A stretch of DNA of 64,000 nt from the NCBI GenBank assembly GCA_030141605.1, contig JAQGDQ010000819.1, positions 1 to 64,000 of the forward strand, written 5' to 3'. Source of the DNA: Tubiluchus corallicola. Its lineage: Eukaryota > Priapulida > Priapulimorpha > Priapulimorphida > Tubiluchidae. A program made the translations under genes and the position numbers. The notes beneath the pieces are model-generated. The model did not search any database and was not told the origin of the DNA. It was given only the letters and a program-made list of their open reading frames with translations. Positions 1 to 19,444 of the stretch are shown piece by piece (position 1 is the first letter of the stretch; each line of letters begins with the position of its first letter).

Positions 1-261
1 GTTGCATCAGGTGATAGAAGTTTTTTAAAACTAAAACTGATTAAAATGTACCTACGGTCAACAATGTTACAAGAAACTAAATAATTAGGTGATACCATCT
101 GTGGAAAATGACAGAAAAAAAACAACTGGCTTTGAAGTGACCGTGAAAGATCTGTCAGGTGAAAAAGCCAGAAGAGTCTGTTTGTAGAAGGCCTATCACA
201 AATGGTATGTCAGTAATTATCTTGACTTGTTGTTAAACATTAAAACTTTCATGTGGACTTT

Positions 262-2240
262 CAATTTTTAATGCATGATTGTGCGTGGCTAATAGCAGAG
301 CCTTTTCCTGGGACTGTCAGACTACATGAAGTATTGTGCGTGGCTAATGGCAAAGCCTCAAGCCTTTTCCTGGGACTGTCAGACTACATGAAGTATTGTG
401 CGTGGCTAATGGCAAAGCCTCAAGCCTTTTCCTGGGACTGTCATACTAAACAAAGTATTGTGCGTGGCTAATGGCAGAGACTCAAGCCTTTTCCTGGGAC
501 TGTCATACTAAATGAAGTATTGTGCGTGGCTAATGGCAGAGACTCAAGCCTTCTGCTGGGACTGTCTTACTACATGAAGTATTGTGCGTGGCTAATGGCA
601 GAGCCTCAAGCCTTTTCCTGGGACTGTGTTACTACATGAAGTATTGTGCATGGGTAATGGCAGAGCCTCAAGCCTTTTCCTGTGACTGTCTTACTACATG
701 AAGTATTGTGCATGGCTAATGGCAGAGCCTCAAGCCTTTTCCTGGGACTGTGTTACTACATGAAGTATTGTGCATGGCTAATGGCAGAGCCTCAAGCCTT
801 TTCCTGTGACTGTCTTACTACATGAAGTATTGTGCATGGCTAATGGCAGAGCCTCAAGCCTTTTCCTGGGACTGTCTTACTACATGAAGTATTGTGCGTG
901 GCTAATGGCAGAGCCTCAAACCTTTTCCTGGGACTGTCTTACTACATGATGTATTGTGCGTGGCTAATGGCAAAGCCTCAAGCCTTTTCCTGGGACTGTC
1001 AGACTACATGAAGTATTGTGCGTGGCTAATGGCAAAGCCTCAAGCCTTTTCCTGGGACTGTCATACTAAACGAAGTATTGTGCGTGGCTAATGGCAGAGA
1101 CTCAAGCCTTCTGCTGGGACTGTCTTACTACATGAAGTATTGTGCGTGGCTAATGGCAGAGCCTCAAACCTTTTCCTGGGACTGTCTTACTACATGAAGT
1201 ATTGTGCGTGGCTAATGGCAGAGCCTCAAACCTTTTCCTGGGACTGTCTTACTACATGATGTATTGTGCATGGCTAATGGCAGAGCCTCAAGCCTTTTCC
1301 TGGGACTGTGTTACTACATGAAGTATTGTGCGTGGCTAATGGCAGAGCCTCAAGCCTTTTCCTGGAACTGTCTTACTACATGATGTATTGTGCGTGGCTA
1401 ATGGCAGAGCCTCAAGCCTTTTCCTGGGACTGTCTTACTACATGATGTATTGTGCATGGCTAATGGCAGAGCCTCAAGCCTTTTCCTGTGACTGTCTTAC
1501 TACATGAAGTATTGTGCATGGCTAATGGCAGAGCCTCAAGCCTTTTCCTGGGACTGTCTTACTACATGAAGTATTGTGCATGGCTAATGGCAGAGCCTCA
1601 AGCCTTTTCCTGGGACTGTCATACTACATGAAGTATTGTGCATGGCTAATGGCAGAGCCTCAAGCCTTTTCCTGGGACTGTCATACTACATGAAGTATTG
1701 TGCATGGCTAATGGCAGAGCCTCAAGCCTTTTCCTGGGACTGTCTTACTACATGAAGTATTGTGCATGGCTAATGGCAGAGCCTCAAGCCTTTTCCTGGG
1801 ACTGTGTTACTACATGAAGTATTGTGCGTGGCTAATGGCAGAGCCTCAAGCCTTTTCCTGGGACTGTCTTACTACATGAAGTATTGTGCATGGCTAATGG
1901 CAGAGCCTCAAGCCTTTTCCTGTGACTGTCTTACTACATGAAGTATTGTGCATGGCTAATGGCAGAGCCTCAAGCCTTTTCCTGGGACTGTCATACTACA
2001 TGATGTATTGTGCGTGGCTAATGGCAAAGCCTCAAGCCTTTTCCTGGGACTGTCAGACTACATGAAGTATTGTGCGTGGCTAATGGCAAAGCCTCAAGCC
2101 TTTTCCTGGGACTGTCAGACTACATGAAGTATTGTGCATGGCTAATGGCAGAGCCTCAAGCCTTTTCCTGGGACTGTCATACTACATGAAGTATTGTGCA
2201 TGGCTAATGGCAGAGCCTCAAGCCTTACTACAGGAAGTAT
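262..2240. repeat. 62-bp minisatellite, about 32 copies
   Basis: A unit of 62 bases (core GTGCGTGGCTAATGGCAGAG followed by a CTCAAGCC...CCTGGGACTGT stretch) is repeated head to tail. The first unit lacks part of the core and the last is cut short near 2230. Copies differ at a few fixed sites (GTGCG/GTGCA, CAAAGCC/CAGAGCC, CAGAC/CTTAC/CATAC), and blocks of variants recur, as expected from unequal exchange. No coding sense is apparent. Confidence 0.95.
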
Positions 2241-3167
2241 AAAACACCAATCTTCAGCTTTTCTAGGATAGAGGGTGCCACTAACAATTATTTAATTGGA
2301 CCCCTTAGCACTTTCTAGTGCCGACTCTGATGATGAAAAGAAAGAAGGAATCTGCAAGATGCAACGAGTTTGGACTTTGGCAACTGAACTTGCTCAGCTT
2401 ATAACACTAAAAACTACAGTTTTGGTTGGGGGTACTCATTGACCCTTTTGAGGAAATTTTTGCTTTCAATTTCCTTCTTATGTTGAAACAAACACGGGTG
2501 ACAGAGACGGTAGAAGCAGTGTAAAATACACGTTTCATAAACTTCAAGTTTAGTAGTTGAGTAAAGGCGCCAAATTGTGATGTATGTAGACTAATTGTTA
2601 GTAATGTTTTTGAGTTACAAACTGCAACCAGCCTGCTATTGTAAGGGACAGTGACCTTAGATTAAAGTTATCGGTACGTAATCATAAAAACAGTAATATG
2701 ACAGAATGTGAACCGCAGAATGTAAACTGAGCAAAGTGCCAACTCATTTTATTGTGTTATAAAGTGTATAAAAGCCTGCCGCTTGAATATTCTAACTACT
2801 GAGTCATTCATACTACTGAGAAAGTGCAAGGTTTATTTACTACATGACTGCATGCTAGGTATTGTATGCCATGTGTCTTATATATTGACAGATTGCATAT
2901 ACTGAATATAAAAGCCTGCCGCTTGAATATTCTAACCCAGTGTGAAACGTAAAGGTGTCATTCATACTACTGAGAAAGTACAAGGTTTATTTACTACATG
3001 ACTCATGCTAGGTATTGTATGCCATAGGTCTTATATATTGACAGATTGCATATACTGAATTTAACACACTTCACAGTAAGAGATTTACTGAAGATAGTAC
3101 AGCAGGTTTAAGTGGACACAATTTCAAATTGTTTCACATTTATTATAGAATTAACGTATTCAAGCAC
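2241..3167. repeat. unassigned spacer with a twofold direct repeat
   Basis: I see no gene here. From about 2765 to 3062 a segment of roughly 145 bases beginning TATAAAAGCCTGCCGCTTGA is present twice with small differences (the second copy has extra bases after TATTCTAAC). Confidence 0.6.
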
Positions 3168-5632
3168 TCTTTTGTAAATAGAAAAAGTTAATGCAGTTAA
3201 TTAACATAACACAATTTTCTTCATTTGCATAAAAGTTAATGCAGTTAATTACGTCACACAATTTTCTTCATTGCATAGAAAAAGTTAATGCAGTTAATTA
3301 ACGTAACACAATTTTCTTCATTGCATAGAAAAAGTTAATGCAGTTAATTAACGTAACACAATTTTCTTCATTGCATAGAAAAAGTTAATGCAGTTAATTA
3401 CGTCACACAATTTTCTTCATTGCATAGAAAAAGTTAATGCAGTTAATTAACGTAACACAATTTTCTTCATTGCATAGAAAAAGTTAATGCAGTTAATTAA
3501 CGTCACACAATTTTCTTCATTGCATAGAAAAAGTTAATGCAGTTAATTAACGTAGCACAACTTTTTTCATTTCCATAGAAAAAGTTAATGCAGTTAATTA
3601 ACATAACACAACTTTCTTCATTTGCATAGAAAAAGTTAATGCAGTTAATTAACGTAACACAATTTTCTTCATTGCATAGAAAAAGTTAATGCAGTTAATT
3701 ACGTCACACAATTTTCTTCATTTGCATAGAAAAAGTTAATGCAGTTAATTAACGTCACACAATTTTCTTCATTTGCATAGAAAAAGTTAATGCAGTTAAT
3801 TAACGTCACACAATTTTCTTCATTTCCATAGAAAAAGTTAATGCAGTTAATTAACATAACACAATTTTCTTCATTTCCATAGAAAAAGTTAATGCAGTTA
3901 ATTAACATAACACAATTTTCTTCATTTGCATAGAAAAAGTTAATGCAGTTAATTACGTCACACAATTTTCTTCATTTGCATAGAAAAAGTTAATGCAGTT
4001 AATTACGTAACACAATTTTCTTCATTGCATAGAAAAAGTTAATGCAGTTAATTAACGTAACACAATTTTCTTCATTGCATAGAAAAAGTTAATGCAGCTA
4101 ATTACGTCACACAATTTTCTTCATTGCATAGAAAAAGTTAATGCAGTTAATTAACGTAACACAATTTTCTTCATTGCATAGAAAAAGTTAATGCAGTTAA
4201 TTAACATAACACAATTTTCTTCATTTGCATAGAAAAAGTTAATGCAGTTAATTACGTCACACAATTTTCTTCATTTGCATAGAAAAAGTTAATGCAGTTA
4301 ATTACGTAACACAATTTTCTTCATTGCATAGAAAAAGTTAATGCAGTTAATTAACGTAACACAATTTTCTTCATTGCATAGAAAAAGTTAATGCAGTTAA
4401 TTAACGTAACACAATTTTCTTCATTTGCATAGAAAAAGTTAATGCAGTTAATTAACATAACACAATTTTCTTCATTTGCATAGAAAAAGTTAATGCAGTT
4501 AATTACGTCACACAATTTTCTTCATTTGCATAGAAAAAGTTAATGCAGTTAATTAACGTCACACAATTTTCTTCATTTGCATAGAAAAAGTTAATGCAGT
4601 TAATTAACGTCACACAATTTTCTTCATTTCCATAGAAAAAGTTAATGCAGTTAATTAACGTCACACAATTTTCTTCATTTGCATAGAAAAAGTTAATGCA
4701 GTTAATTAACGTAACACAATTTTCTTCATTTGCATAGAAAAAGTTAATGCAGTTAATTAATGTAACACAATTTTCTTCATTTGCATAGAAAAAGTTAATG
4801 CAGTTAATTAACGTAACACAATTTTCTTCATTGCATAGAAAAAGTTAATGCAGTTAATTACGTCACACAATTTTCTTCATTTGCATAGAAAAAGTTAATG
4901 CAGTTAATTAACGTAGCACAACTTTTTTCATTTGCATAGAAAAAGTTAATGCAGTTAATTAACATAACACAACTTTCTTCATTTGCATAGAAAAAGTTAA
5001 TGCAGTTAATTAACATAACACAACTTTCTTCATTTGCATAGAAAAAGTTAATGCAGTTAATTAACATAACACAACTTTCTTCATTTGCATAGAAAAAGTT
5101 AATGCAGTTAATTAATTTAACACAACTTTCTTCATTTGCATAGAAAAAGTTAATGCAGTTAATTAACGTAACACAATTTTCTTCATTTGCATAGAAAAAG
5201 TTAATGCAGTTAATTAATGTAACACAATTTTCTTCATTTGCATAGAAAAAGTTAATGCAGTTAATTAACGTAAGACAGTTTTCTTCATTTGCATAGAAAA
5301 AGTTAATGCAGTTAATTAACGTAGCACAACTTTTTTCATTTCCATAGAAAAAGTTAATGCTGTTAATTAACATAACACAACTTTCTTCATTTGGTAACAC
5401 AATTTTCTTCATTTGCATAGAAAAAGTTAATGCAGTTAATTAACGTAGCACAACTTTTTTCATTTGCATAGAAAAAGTTAATGCAGTTAATTAACATAAC
5501 ACAACTTTCTTCATTTGCATAGAAAAAGTTAATGCAGTTAATTAACGTAACACAACTTTTTTCATTTCCATAGAAAAAGTTAATGCAGTTAATTAACGTA
5601 ACACAACTTTTTTCATTTCCATACACTATTAT
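3168..5632. repeat. 48-51-bp minisatellite, about 48 copies
   Basis: Units of mostly 51 bases (core AAAAAGTTAATGCAGTTAAT, then TAACGTAACACAATTTTCTTCATTTGCATAG) are tandemly repeated. Length variants lack one T in CATTTG or two bases in TTAATTAACG, so 48- to 51-base units are mixed. Where 51-base units are consecutive the minus strand stays open with an 11-17 residue periodicity; this is an arithmetic effect of a unit divisible by three. The array lies 3' of the CARD-domain exon, in either a large intron or the downstream flank. Confidence 0.95.
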
Positions 5633-5674
5633 TTCCATACACCTATTATATAGGGAAAAGCTGGGAAGAAGAAG

Positions 5675-5838
5675 AAGACTATTATTACCCCACTTTTGCC
5701 CTAAATACCACGCGCCAGGCAGGGCAACAGCAGGTACCATTTTTAAAGTCTTTGGTCTGACACGGCCTCTGTATCGAACTCGTGACCTCATAGACAGAAA
5801 GCGGACACGTTGTCACAAGACTAAACCATCTCGTCGAA
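5675..5838 (-). mobile_element. tRNA-derived SINE, truncated copy
   Basis: On the minus strand the sequence starts with a tRNA-like head (A-box-like TAGTCTTGTGACAACG region and a B-box-like GAGTTCGATAC), followed by a central part ending GGGTAAAAGTGGGGTAATAA. The same arrangement occurs at 10157-10318, where the B box is cleaner. The 3' tail seen in that second copy is missing here. Confidence 0.7.
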
Positions 5839-5990
5839 TTTGACACAATCGCTATTCAAGAAGTATTAAAAACCTTAACGCTTTTAGACGAGATTTCACT
5901 AGGAACGCATGCATTCAAAAATGAAGTTTTCACCGTTACTTCTCGCAATTAAACGACCTTTTACAAAAATTAAACAAAAAAAAAACTCAC

Positions 5991-11004
<5,014 letters not shown>

Positions 11005-12346
11005 GTAAGGTATTTTAAATGCATGTAGCAGGAAGGCAAATATTGACTAACACTGCAACAAATCTCTACACATTACAAAAACACCGGCATAACAACTCTG
11101 TAGCAAAAGTAACTTAGTTTAATACTAAGCAAGACTAATAAGCAAGTTCTTTTTTCTTTTTTTCTTTTTTCTCCTCATCTCATAAGTAATTGTTGCTCTT
11201 TCTCATACTTACTTTTTCTCATAAATTTTTCTACATTACACTGTTTTGATGCTTATTTTTTTCTTTCCATACTCTCAGTTTTTAACTTTACTCACTAACC
11301 TTGGTCAAATTCCGCTGTTAATAAGACCTCATTTGAAACTACCACATATAATAATCTTAATTACTGAATAATTGCATTGTTTTGTTTAGATTTACATATC
11401 TAACTTTATTATTTTTTGTTTTCAGTTTTTTTTTTGGATAATTTGCTAGGAGTAAAAATTCTTCAAGCATGGATTTAATACCGGTACCGCCACAGAAATA
11501 TTAACTATTAAAATTATACAAAAAACATGTTCAGGTTTTTAGATCTCAAGCTTCATATTCTGTTTACATAATTTTTTTCACATATTTTACGGCTCTGACA
11601 TTTTCATGCACGCAAGGCATGTTTGCACGATGAATTTTAATGCACTTCAGATTAACATAGTTCCTACTTAATCATCAATTCTTGTAAGCTTCTTAAATAT
11701 ATTGTCTGTGCAATTATTTTTGCTTATATCTGTTCATGTTTATAAAAACATTTAAGACCATAAACTGTCTACAAGGTGAATGAAACAGTCAATAAATAAA
11801 CAAATAAACAAACAGTTAAATAAACAAAAAACAAGAGCTGCGTGACGTACGTACCGGTATAAATTTTTCTAGTATGTATTTTTTACGATTCTTGCCTTCG
11901 CAAGTGATCAGGCAGAATAGTAGAGAAATGACGGCACCTCGGTATTATTTTCATTATCAAAACAGCAAAAGAAAATTCAAGAACATTTTTAAAAAGTTTC
12001 TAAATTTTAGATAAAAAGCAGAAAATGCTCAAACTCACATTGATTTATGAAACGAGCTTTGCGTAAATTAGCAAGGCATCAACAAAATATAGAAAAACAA
12101 GAAATGTCTTGGAGTTTAGCCAGTACATCAAACTAAACGCACAAGGAAGTGATCGCAGAGTTGTGATTACTGAGTTAAAACTATATGTCCTCTGCTAAAC
12201 AAGGAATTTGTGCACGCAACACACCACATTACTGATATCAAACAAAGCTGGTAAACAAATGACTTGTACTTTCTAATCATGCTTTGCATAGTTGTACTAG
12301 CAGTGAAATTTCAGACTATGCGACAAACTGATAAGATAAAAATGTA
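11005..12346. other. no recognisable feature
   Basis: This is AT-rich sequence upstream of the CARD gene start. It should hold that gene's 5' UTR and promoter on the minus strand, but I recognise no core element. T-rich and pyrimidine-rich tracts occur at 11150-11290. Confidence 0.5.
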
Positions 12347-12352
12347 CAAATA

Positions 12353-12945
12353 TTGGAATTCTGGAACCCGTACGTGCCATTGTACACGGGTGAAGCTACA
12401 CTGATCATGACACCGGAAGCTAGTACTCGTCATATAAATATTACGTCTGGTGTTAAACAGGGGTGTCCGCTATCACCCTTGCTTTTCAACCTGGTAATCG
12501 ATGAACTGATCTCGAAAGTCGGTTCTCGATTTGGCTACGAGATCGAAGATTACCAAGTGGCCATAGTTGGTTTTGCCGATGACTTTGTCTTGATATCGAA
12601 CACCAACCATGGCATTGGGGCAATTTGTTGGAGACAGCACAAGGCTTCTTCACAAAAAGGGGCGGGGCACTTAACACAAAAAAGTGCAAAGCCATGCGAT
12701 CAGTCAAGGCATACCGGCGAAAGGCTACGAAAGTGATTGTAGATCCCACATGGAACATCAGCCAGACTCCTATCCCGATGCTGGGAGTCGCCGAGACGTA
12801 CAAATATCTCGGAATACCGTTTGTCACAAGGGGGCGGCCCACCATGGGCACAGATTGTCTTAAAGCATGGCTGCTAAGAGTGGAGGGGGCGCCACTCAAA
12901 CTTCAACAAAAGGTGGATATGATCAGGCAATATGTGGTTCTATAA
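12353..12945 (+). mobile_element. non-LTR reverse transcriptase fragment (R2/NeSL-like)
   Basis: The frame from 12353 contains the reverse-transcriptase block GVKQGCPLSPLLFNLVIDEL and the catalytic FADD in AIVGFADDFVLIS. After a one-base shift near 12620 the next frame continues with LETAQGFFTKRGGALNTKKC and YKYLGIPFVTRG, the C-terminal side of the RT thumb. Both ends are missing and the frame is broken, so it is a dead fragment. The TKRGGALNTKKC and YKYLG pattern resembles the R2/NeSL group, but clade placement is tentative. Confidence 0.8.
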
Positions 12946-13439
12946 TAAAGACATCCGACAATTTTGCAAAAATCACAAGAATGAATGAATATTTTTAGAT
13001 AATTAGCTGCGTTCACATTCCTTGAACTCAATTCGGTGCACGTTTCATAAATACTGACTTTTACTTATGTAAATGTCGTCTCTACTAACTTACCTAGATA
13101 AACAAACTGCTAAGACAAACATCAAATTCAGGTCAGGTGCGAACCAGGTTCTGTCTATCAAATAAAATGAAGGGGGTAAAGGGTAGAATGGCTGTATGGA
13201 CTCCATGCCTCAATCACTCTTGATTTGGAAGCAAACCCGTTAGATACTAATGATGAGTCATAATAATTGTTTTAGGTATCAAGAAAAATTCGTGTATCAA
13301 AAATAATAGTACATAAAAACAATGCATGTTTTTGACTTATGTGAAATAAGCGTGAAAGCTCTCAGTGAGGACCTGATTCCTTTATAGTGCAAAAATAATG
13401 ACCTTCGGCCAGTGTCCATACTAACTGGACATGATCTGG

Positions 13440-14165
<726 letters not shown>

Positions 14166-15103
14166 ACAATGGTAAGAACAAGTTGACACACAATACTCAG
14201 ATGTTGTTTGTACATATAATACAAGAAAAATAATTACACAAAATACAACATTCACGTACAATCTATATAAATAATCACAACTAGAAACACACTGGATCTG
14301 GACATACTAAACACCATGATCTAGTCCCATGCAGTATACACTACAAAACTTCTCTAAAGTAAGATAGCATAAACGATAAATATCTACAGCTAAGTATATA
14401 TATGTCAGCTTATCAACAATTACTACACTGTACAATGAACACTGTCATTTTTACACTACGAAAATAAAAAATTGTAAAAAAAACAAAAAAAATCTTACAA
14501 ATTAGTTTACCTGTGTTCGAAAATTTAGTACCACGTTAACTCGCTCGCTGTAAAATTGTACAAGTGCTGCGTTACTGCTTGTGCACCTAAAAATTTAAAA
14601 TCACAAATTAAACATTACATAAAGGAATAAAATATTATTTCATCACAATTTTTATTTCTAATAATTATTTCTAAACCACTTGGTTGAGAAAACTAACGCA
14701 CACCATGAGTTACAAAGTTTAACCAATAGACAAAATCCACAATGAACGAAGGACGAATGACAGCAGAGTTATGAATTCGCAAATACAGATCGGATTAATA
14801 TTTGACGACCAGCGCAAGCAAGTATGGAGTGCAATACGCATGATACAGTATTAACACGAGGAAGTAAGCATATTCTGCTTCTTAATCAAACAGCATACAC
14901 AAATAAAATCAAAGTTTACTTGAACAACTAAAATTCTTTGCCATTTCGAAGCTGAACAAACATAATATTACAACAATCCACCTCTATAGTCACCGCCAAT
15001 AGGGCCTATTTCAGGGGGGAAGTGGGGATACTCGGCGGGGCCTCACCCTCCAGGGGGGCCTCGCGCCAAGGTAACATTTTTTTGCTTTATGTGAACATAC
15101 TGC

Positions 15104-15141
<38 letters not shown>

Positions 15142-15369
15142 GCCGCACGCATGCCGTTTGCCAGTATTGACAAGTATTAAGGACTGGTCTTGAGAATAAA
15201 GCAGTTTTTCTTTCAATTGTTCTTTCCTTTAACAACTGTATAACTCCATATTTTCTCTTCGAAATGCTTCTCCGGCGTTCTAGCAGTTCAGGGCCTCACA
15301 CGCCCCACTTCCCCGGACCTCGCTTAGGCCCTAACCACCATAATTAAGGAAGTATCCAGTCTAACAGAA
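14166..15369. other. no gene seen; (CT)n microsatellite at 15105-15138
   Basis: No coding pattern is recognised. A CT microsatellite lies at 15105-15138, next to a G/C-rich patch at 15010-15065. Confidence 0.5.
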
Positions 15370-15930
15370 ATGTGCAAGATATTCTCTAACACTCAAACAC
15401 GTATCAACAAAAAGCAATTATTAACTGCTGACTATGATATAGTTACAAATAAAATACGTAGCAACAAATACAACAAATGTATCGTAGATGCCAATAAAGA
15501 AAGGGTGAAGGACATGAAAAAGTCTGAATGGAAGAAAGAGATAAAGAATAAGATTGAATGTTGTATAAAGAGCGAATGTGCAGAAAAATGCAGGATCAGC
15601 ACTAAATTAAGATTTTTAAGGCATACTGAGTGGAAACGACAAAATTACATAGACACATGCAAGCCAGAAGAGGTTAAAGATATATTGAAAATAAGACTGA
15701 ATATGATTAAAGTTAAAGGGAACTAGAAGAATGAGTTTAAGGATCAGTTATTATGCCCAGTGTGTGGGGAAGATGATGCTACTACTGAACATATGCTTAG
15801 ATGTGACAGATATGGAGAATGGAAAAAACATTTTGAACTCAGACATATTAATGAAAAGTGAAAAGGAAGGATTGCTAGAAATTAGAAATCTAGTGAATGA
15901 ATGCAATGGAATACAGGATAAAGACAAATA
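15370..15930 (+). mobile_element. non-LTR retrotransposon C-terminal fragment
   Basis: An open frame of 118 codons (ending IKVKGN, TAG at 15724) continues in the same frame into NEFKDQLLCPVCGEDDATTE followed by HMLRCDRYGEW. The C-x2-C...H...C arrangement is the zinc-binding motif commonly found at the end of non-LTR element ORF2. The internal TAG and a later TGA make it a pseudogene. The clade was not assigned. Confidence 0.7.
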
Positions 15931-16856
15931 AAAACATTAAACTTGGAAAAGACAACTAAAAGACCAGCGTTATAGAAGAATAGACTCCTCTGATAGGTGG
16001 AGAGAGTTGAGTATCGCAATCGCAAATACAACAGTTAAATTACAGGATTTTTTCATTTCTAGTTTAACACTGTTGCAGATGTGAGCATTTAATTTACAGT
16101 TTATTATTAATTTTGATTTGTAGTTTTAAACTTTAGTTTTCCACTACCACTAAGTCAGTGCTGACATCTGTTTGCACACTTGGAAGTTTCCAATATATGT
16201 ATGTACTTGCTACTGCTATATGTTTGTATGGAGCTGGGTTACTGGGCTTCTCTGTGAATGTAGTAGTTTTTCACACTTGGTAGCAAGATTACAGGACAGG
16301 CAATAGGCTTAAACAGTTGTGTGGTTATAATAACGTTTTGACTCAGGTGCCATGATATATTGGCTGATGGATTTACTTCAACTTTTGTTTACTACTGTTG
16401 ATTATGTTTACCATTTTCGTGTATATGTGGATTGACTATGAGACTGTGATTTTGAGTAAAATTCGGATCGCAAAGTTAAACCATGTTTTCAACCAGTGAT
16501 TTCATCTGTTTAACACGAACATCGCAACTACAAAAACAGTCTGATAAACCTGCCAATATCGGTTGTTGGCTCTCCCCAAAACACCCCAGCGACAATTTTA
16601 GCGTCAAGACAAACACTAATAATATTACTTCTGCAGTCATTTATTATTAGGAAAGCTAGACTAATGGATCGTTGTACCAATAAGAAAATTTTGCACAAAC
16701 AGTTCAGGCAAACAATTCTAAGAATATAGAAGTATATACTCGCACACGTACATGTGTATGTTTTATGGATTTGCTTTCAATAGTTTAGTAAATTTTCTGT
16801 GTTTTTATTATTTTTTCTTTTTTGTTGTATTCAATGCAATTTCAATCAAATGTAGG
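15931..16856. other. no recognisable feature
   Basis: This is AT-rich sequence after the LINE fragment, with no repeat or coding signal that I can support. Confidence 0.4.
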
Positions 16857-17280
16857 GATGAAAATGACAAATTGCAAAAAACTCTGAAACACGCCGAGGG
16901 TTTTGAGGCCACCTAGACCCCCCAATGGGGTTCAAGGGGACAAAGCCCCCTTGAAGCCAGCAACAAATTGCAATTTTGTGACCATAGAGCTTCTAAGTGG
17001 ACTTAAAATATCAATTACCTTGTTTCATGCATAATTTAAAATACCCAATTATCAAGGATACATGATACCTAATTGACTCAAAAACGCCTAAGTACTGGCC
17101 GCTCCTATGCAAAAGTATATAAAAACTGTATGCAATTGACTCAAATAACTCCGCACAATTGATTCTATATTTTTGTACATAGAGATATACACACGTGGTT
17201 ACGCTGATGTACGTGATGCAAACAAAGTGACGGCCTGCCAACTAGTGGTCAGCTCATGAAATAATATACTGGGTCCGATA
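16857..17280 (-). mobile_element. short inverted-repeat element, family M1, copy 1 (truncated)
   Basis: Reading on the minus strand this matches the elements at 34390 and 36789. Shared blocks include GCCTGCCAACTAGTGGTCAG, TACGTGATGCAAACAAAGTG and CTAAGTACTGGCCGCTCCTA (as on the plus strand). The intact terminus is AGGGATGAAAATGACAAATT at 16856. The opposite terminus is missing after about 17280. Confidence 0.8.
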
Positions 17281-17782
17281 ATTAAATAATAGATTAAAAA
17301 CTTAATTAACGGCGCGCGAGCCCAACTATTAATGACATCACAAACTAACATGATTTTCAACAGGAGAAACATTCCACGAGCGTGTTGCACGTGTTTGCGA
17401 AAGCGAAAATTGAAGTACAGTGCTACTGTAAGATATTCAGTGTGTTGTACTAAAACTAGGCAAGTTTTAAGATAAAAATTCAAATTTCAAATTTACCGCT
17501 GTGCTCGCGCATGAGCTGTCGAATGTGTGCAGTTCGTCACAAACTAACACACCTGAACTGAGACACAGCACCTGTTTTTTTTTTCATGCAAACAGAAAAG
17601 CAGGGCGCTAGTGCCCATCTAACTAATGAACTAGATGCAAATGTGAAATCAAGTTAGTGTGGTAATGATTCTTTCACGTAAGTCATTCTTGAAAAAATAG
17701 CATGTTTCCTTTCAACACTTTAAAAAATAGATTGTTTGACCCACAGTTTAAGATTGGGTCCAGTTTTGCCTTACAACAAAGA

Positions 17783-17967
17783 TTTAATCTACTCTAACCT
17801 ACAGATTATACATGATAACACCATGCCAATACTTACATATCAAAAACTACTCTAACCTGCAGATTATACATGATAACACCATGCTAATACTTACATATCA
17901 AAAACTACTCTAACCTGCAGATTATACATGATAACACCATGCTAATACTTACATATCAAAAACTACT
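17783..17967. repeat. 58-bp tandem repeat, 3 copies
   Basis: Units beginning CTCTAACCTGCAGATTATAC and ending CATATCAAAAACTA are repeated three times with one or two differences. Confidence 0.85.
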
Positions 17968-18950
17968 CTTGAAGTAATTGAAGAAAAATGTGTAATATCT
18001 TTTACACAACAGGCAGCAGTTCACTTATCAATGAAACTCCACTTTATCAAATAGAATTTACACACAACACTGGCACGTGAAGATAATTTAAAACATGTGG
18101 ATAGCCTCTGGCATAAAAGTATCTTTTTATGATTGCATTTAGTTCATGCCACGGGGAAGTGGAAAACCCCGGTCAGCATAATACTCATTGTTTATGCCAT
18201 CATGATTTCTCTTCTCTGGCATACATAACTATCTAAATTGATTTTTAACTCAGTAAATCATCACGAGCTAGCAGGAACGCATGCTCAGAAAAAACTGAAA
18301 AACACGTTGCACATTCAACGAACAATGTTTTAATGAGAGTGGCATAAACACTCAAAATTATTCTCAATGCTGTTTTTCAATAATAATATTAACTTTCGAT
18401 TGTTATAACAATTATAATATGAAAGCTAACCACTGGCCATAAAACGTGCCAAATTCAAACTAAATGCGGTTATGAGAAAAACGTAATTTTATAAAATACA
18501 GAACCAAAGGATCTTAGATATCCCCTATCTATAATAAAATGTCTGTAACTACTGGTCAGACTAGTACTCAATATTTATTGGGTAAATTGTCCTCTGACTG
18601 TTAATGTTAAACTTTTAACTCCACAATTTGACCATAGAAATATGTATGCAACCAAGTACAAGTATGTCTTGCAGCTTATGAATTTCAGTTATTTATCTGT
18701 CACTGCTACAAAACTTGCATTAGCACATTTCCACCAAATTTTTATCTATTGTTACATTTCTTAACAGTGGGAGCTATTCTACATTTTAGACAGCTGACTT
18801 CTAATAGTCACATTTGAGAGTTTGTTTAGTTTAGGAATTGTTAGCAACTGTGTTAAAGTAGACTGACTACTTTAGCTTATTGAAAATAAATCGAAAAGTA
18901 ACACTTGTTAAAGGTCGTGCTGCAAAAGTTTATAAATGATAATGTTTGAG
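17968..18950. other. no recognisable feature
   Basis: AT-rich sequence without a supported gene or repeat. Confidence 0.4.
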
Positions 18951-18954
18951 AGAC

Positions 18955-19088
18955 GACAGTTTAAGCACAATTTTGTGAGACCACAGTTTAAGCACAATTT
19001 TGTGAGACCACAGTTTAAGCACAATTTTGTGAGACCACGGTTTAAGCACAATTTTGTGAGACCACAGTTTAAGCACAATTTTGTGATG
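18955..19088. repeat. 27-bp tandem repeat, 5 copies
   Basis: The unit GAGACCACAGTTTAAGCACA plus ATTTTGT is repeated five times; the first and last units are altered. Confidence 0.9.
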
Positions 19089-19444
19089 CAAAACTCTCTA
19101 TATTAAGTTTAAAAGACCTGAAAAATCTCATAAGCAGCAAATGGGAACGTTTTACGGGATAAGAACTTTAAATACTAAATTAGACTGTCATATGCAGTCA
19201 CTCTGTGCTACACACAGAGTAGGAAGATATGATAAGTTCAATTTATGATACATTTGTCTGTAGTGATTGCCTATTTCCAAGAGTAATCAAAGCATTATGA
19301 TTACGTTGAAGGTGATGAATAACAAAGTTCTATCATTTTGTTATATAATAAAAAGTTAATGGTAATTTGAAACTTAGCTTGAATTTATGCTCTACTAATG
19401 CGTAATGCCAGTCTTATAAAGCTTTTTTAGTAGTACAAAACGAG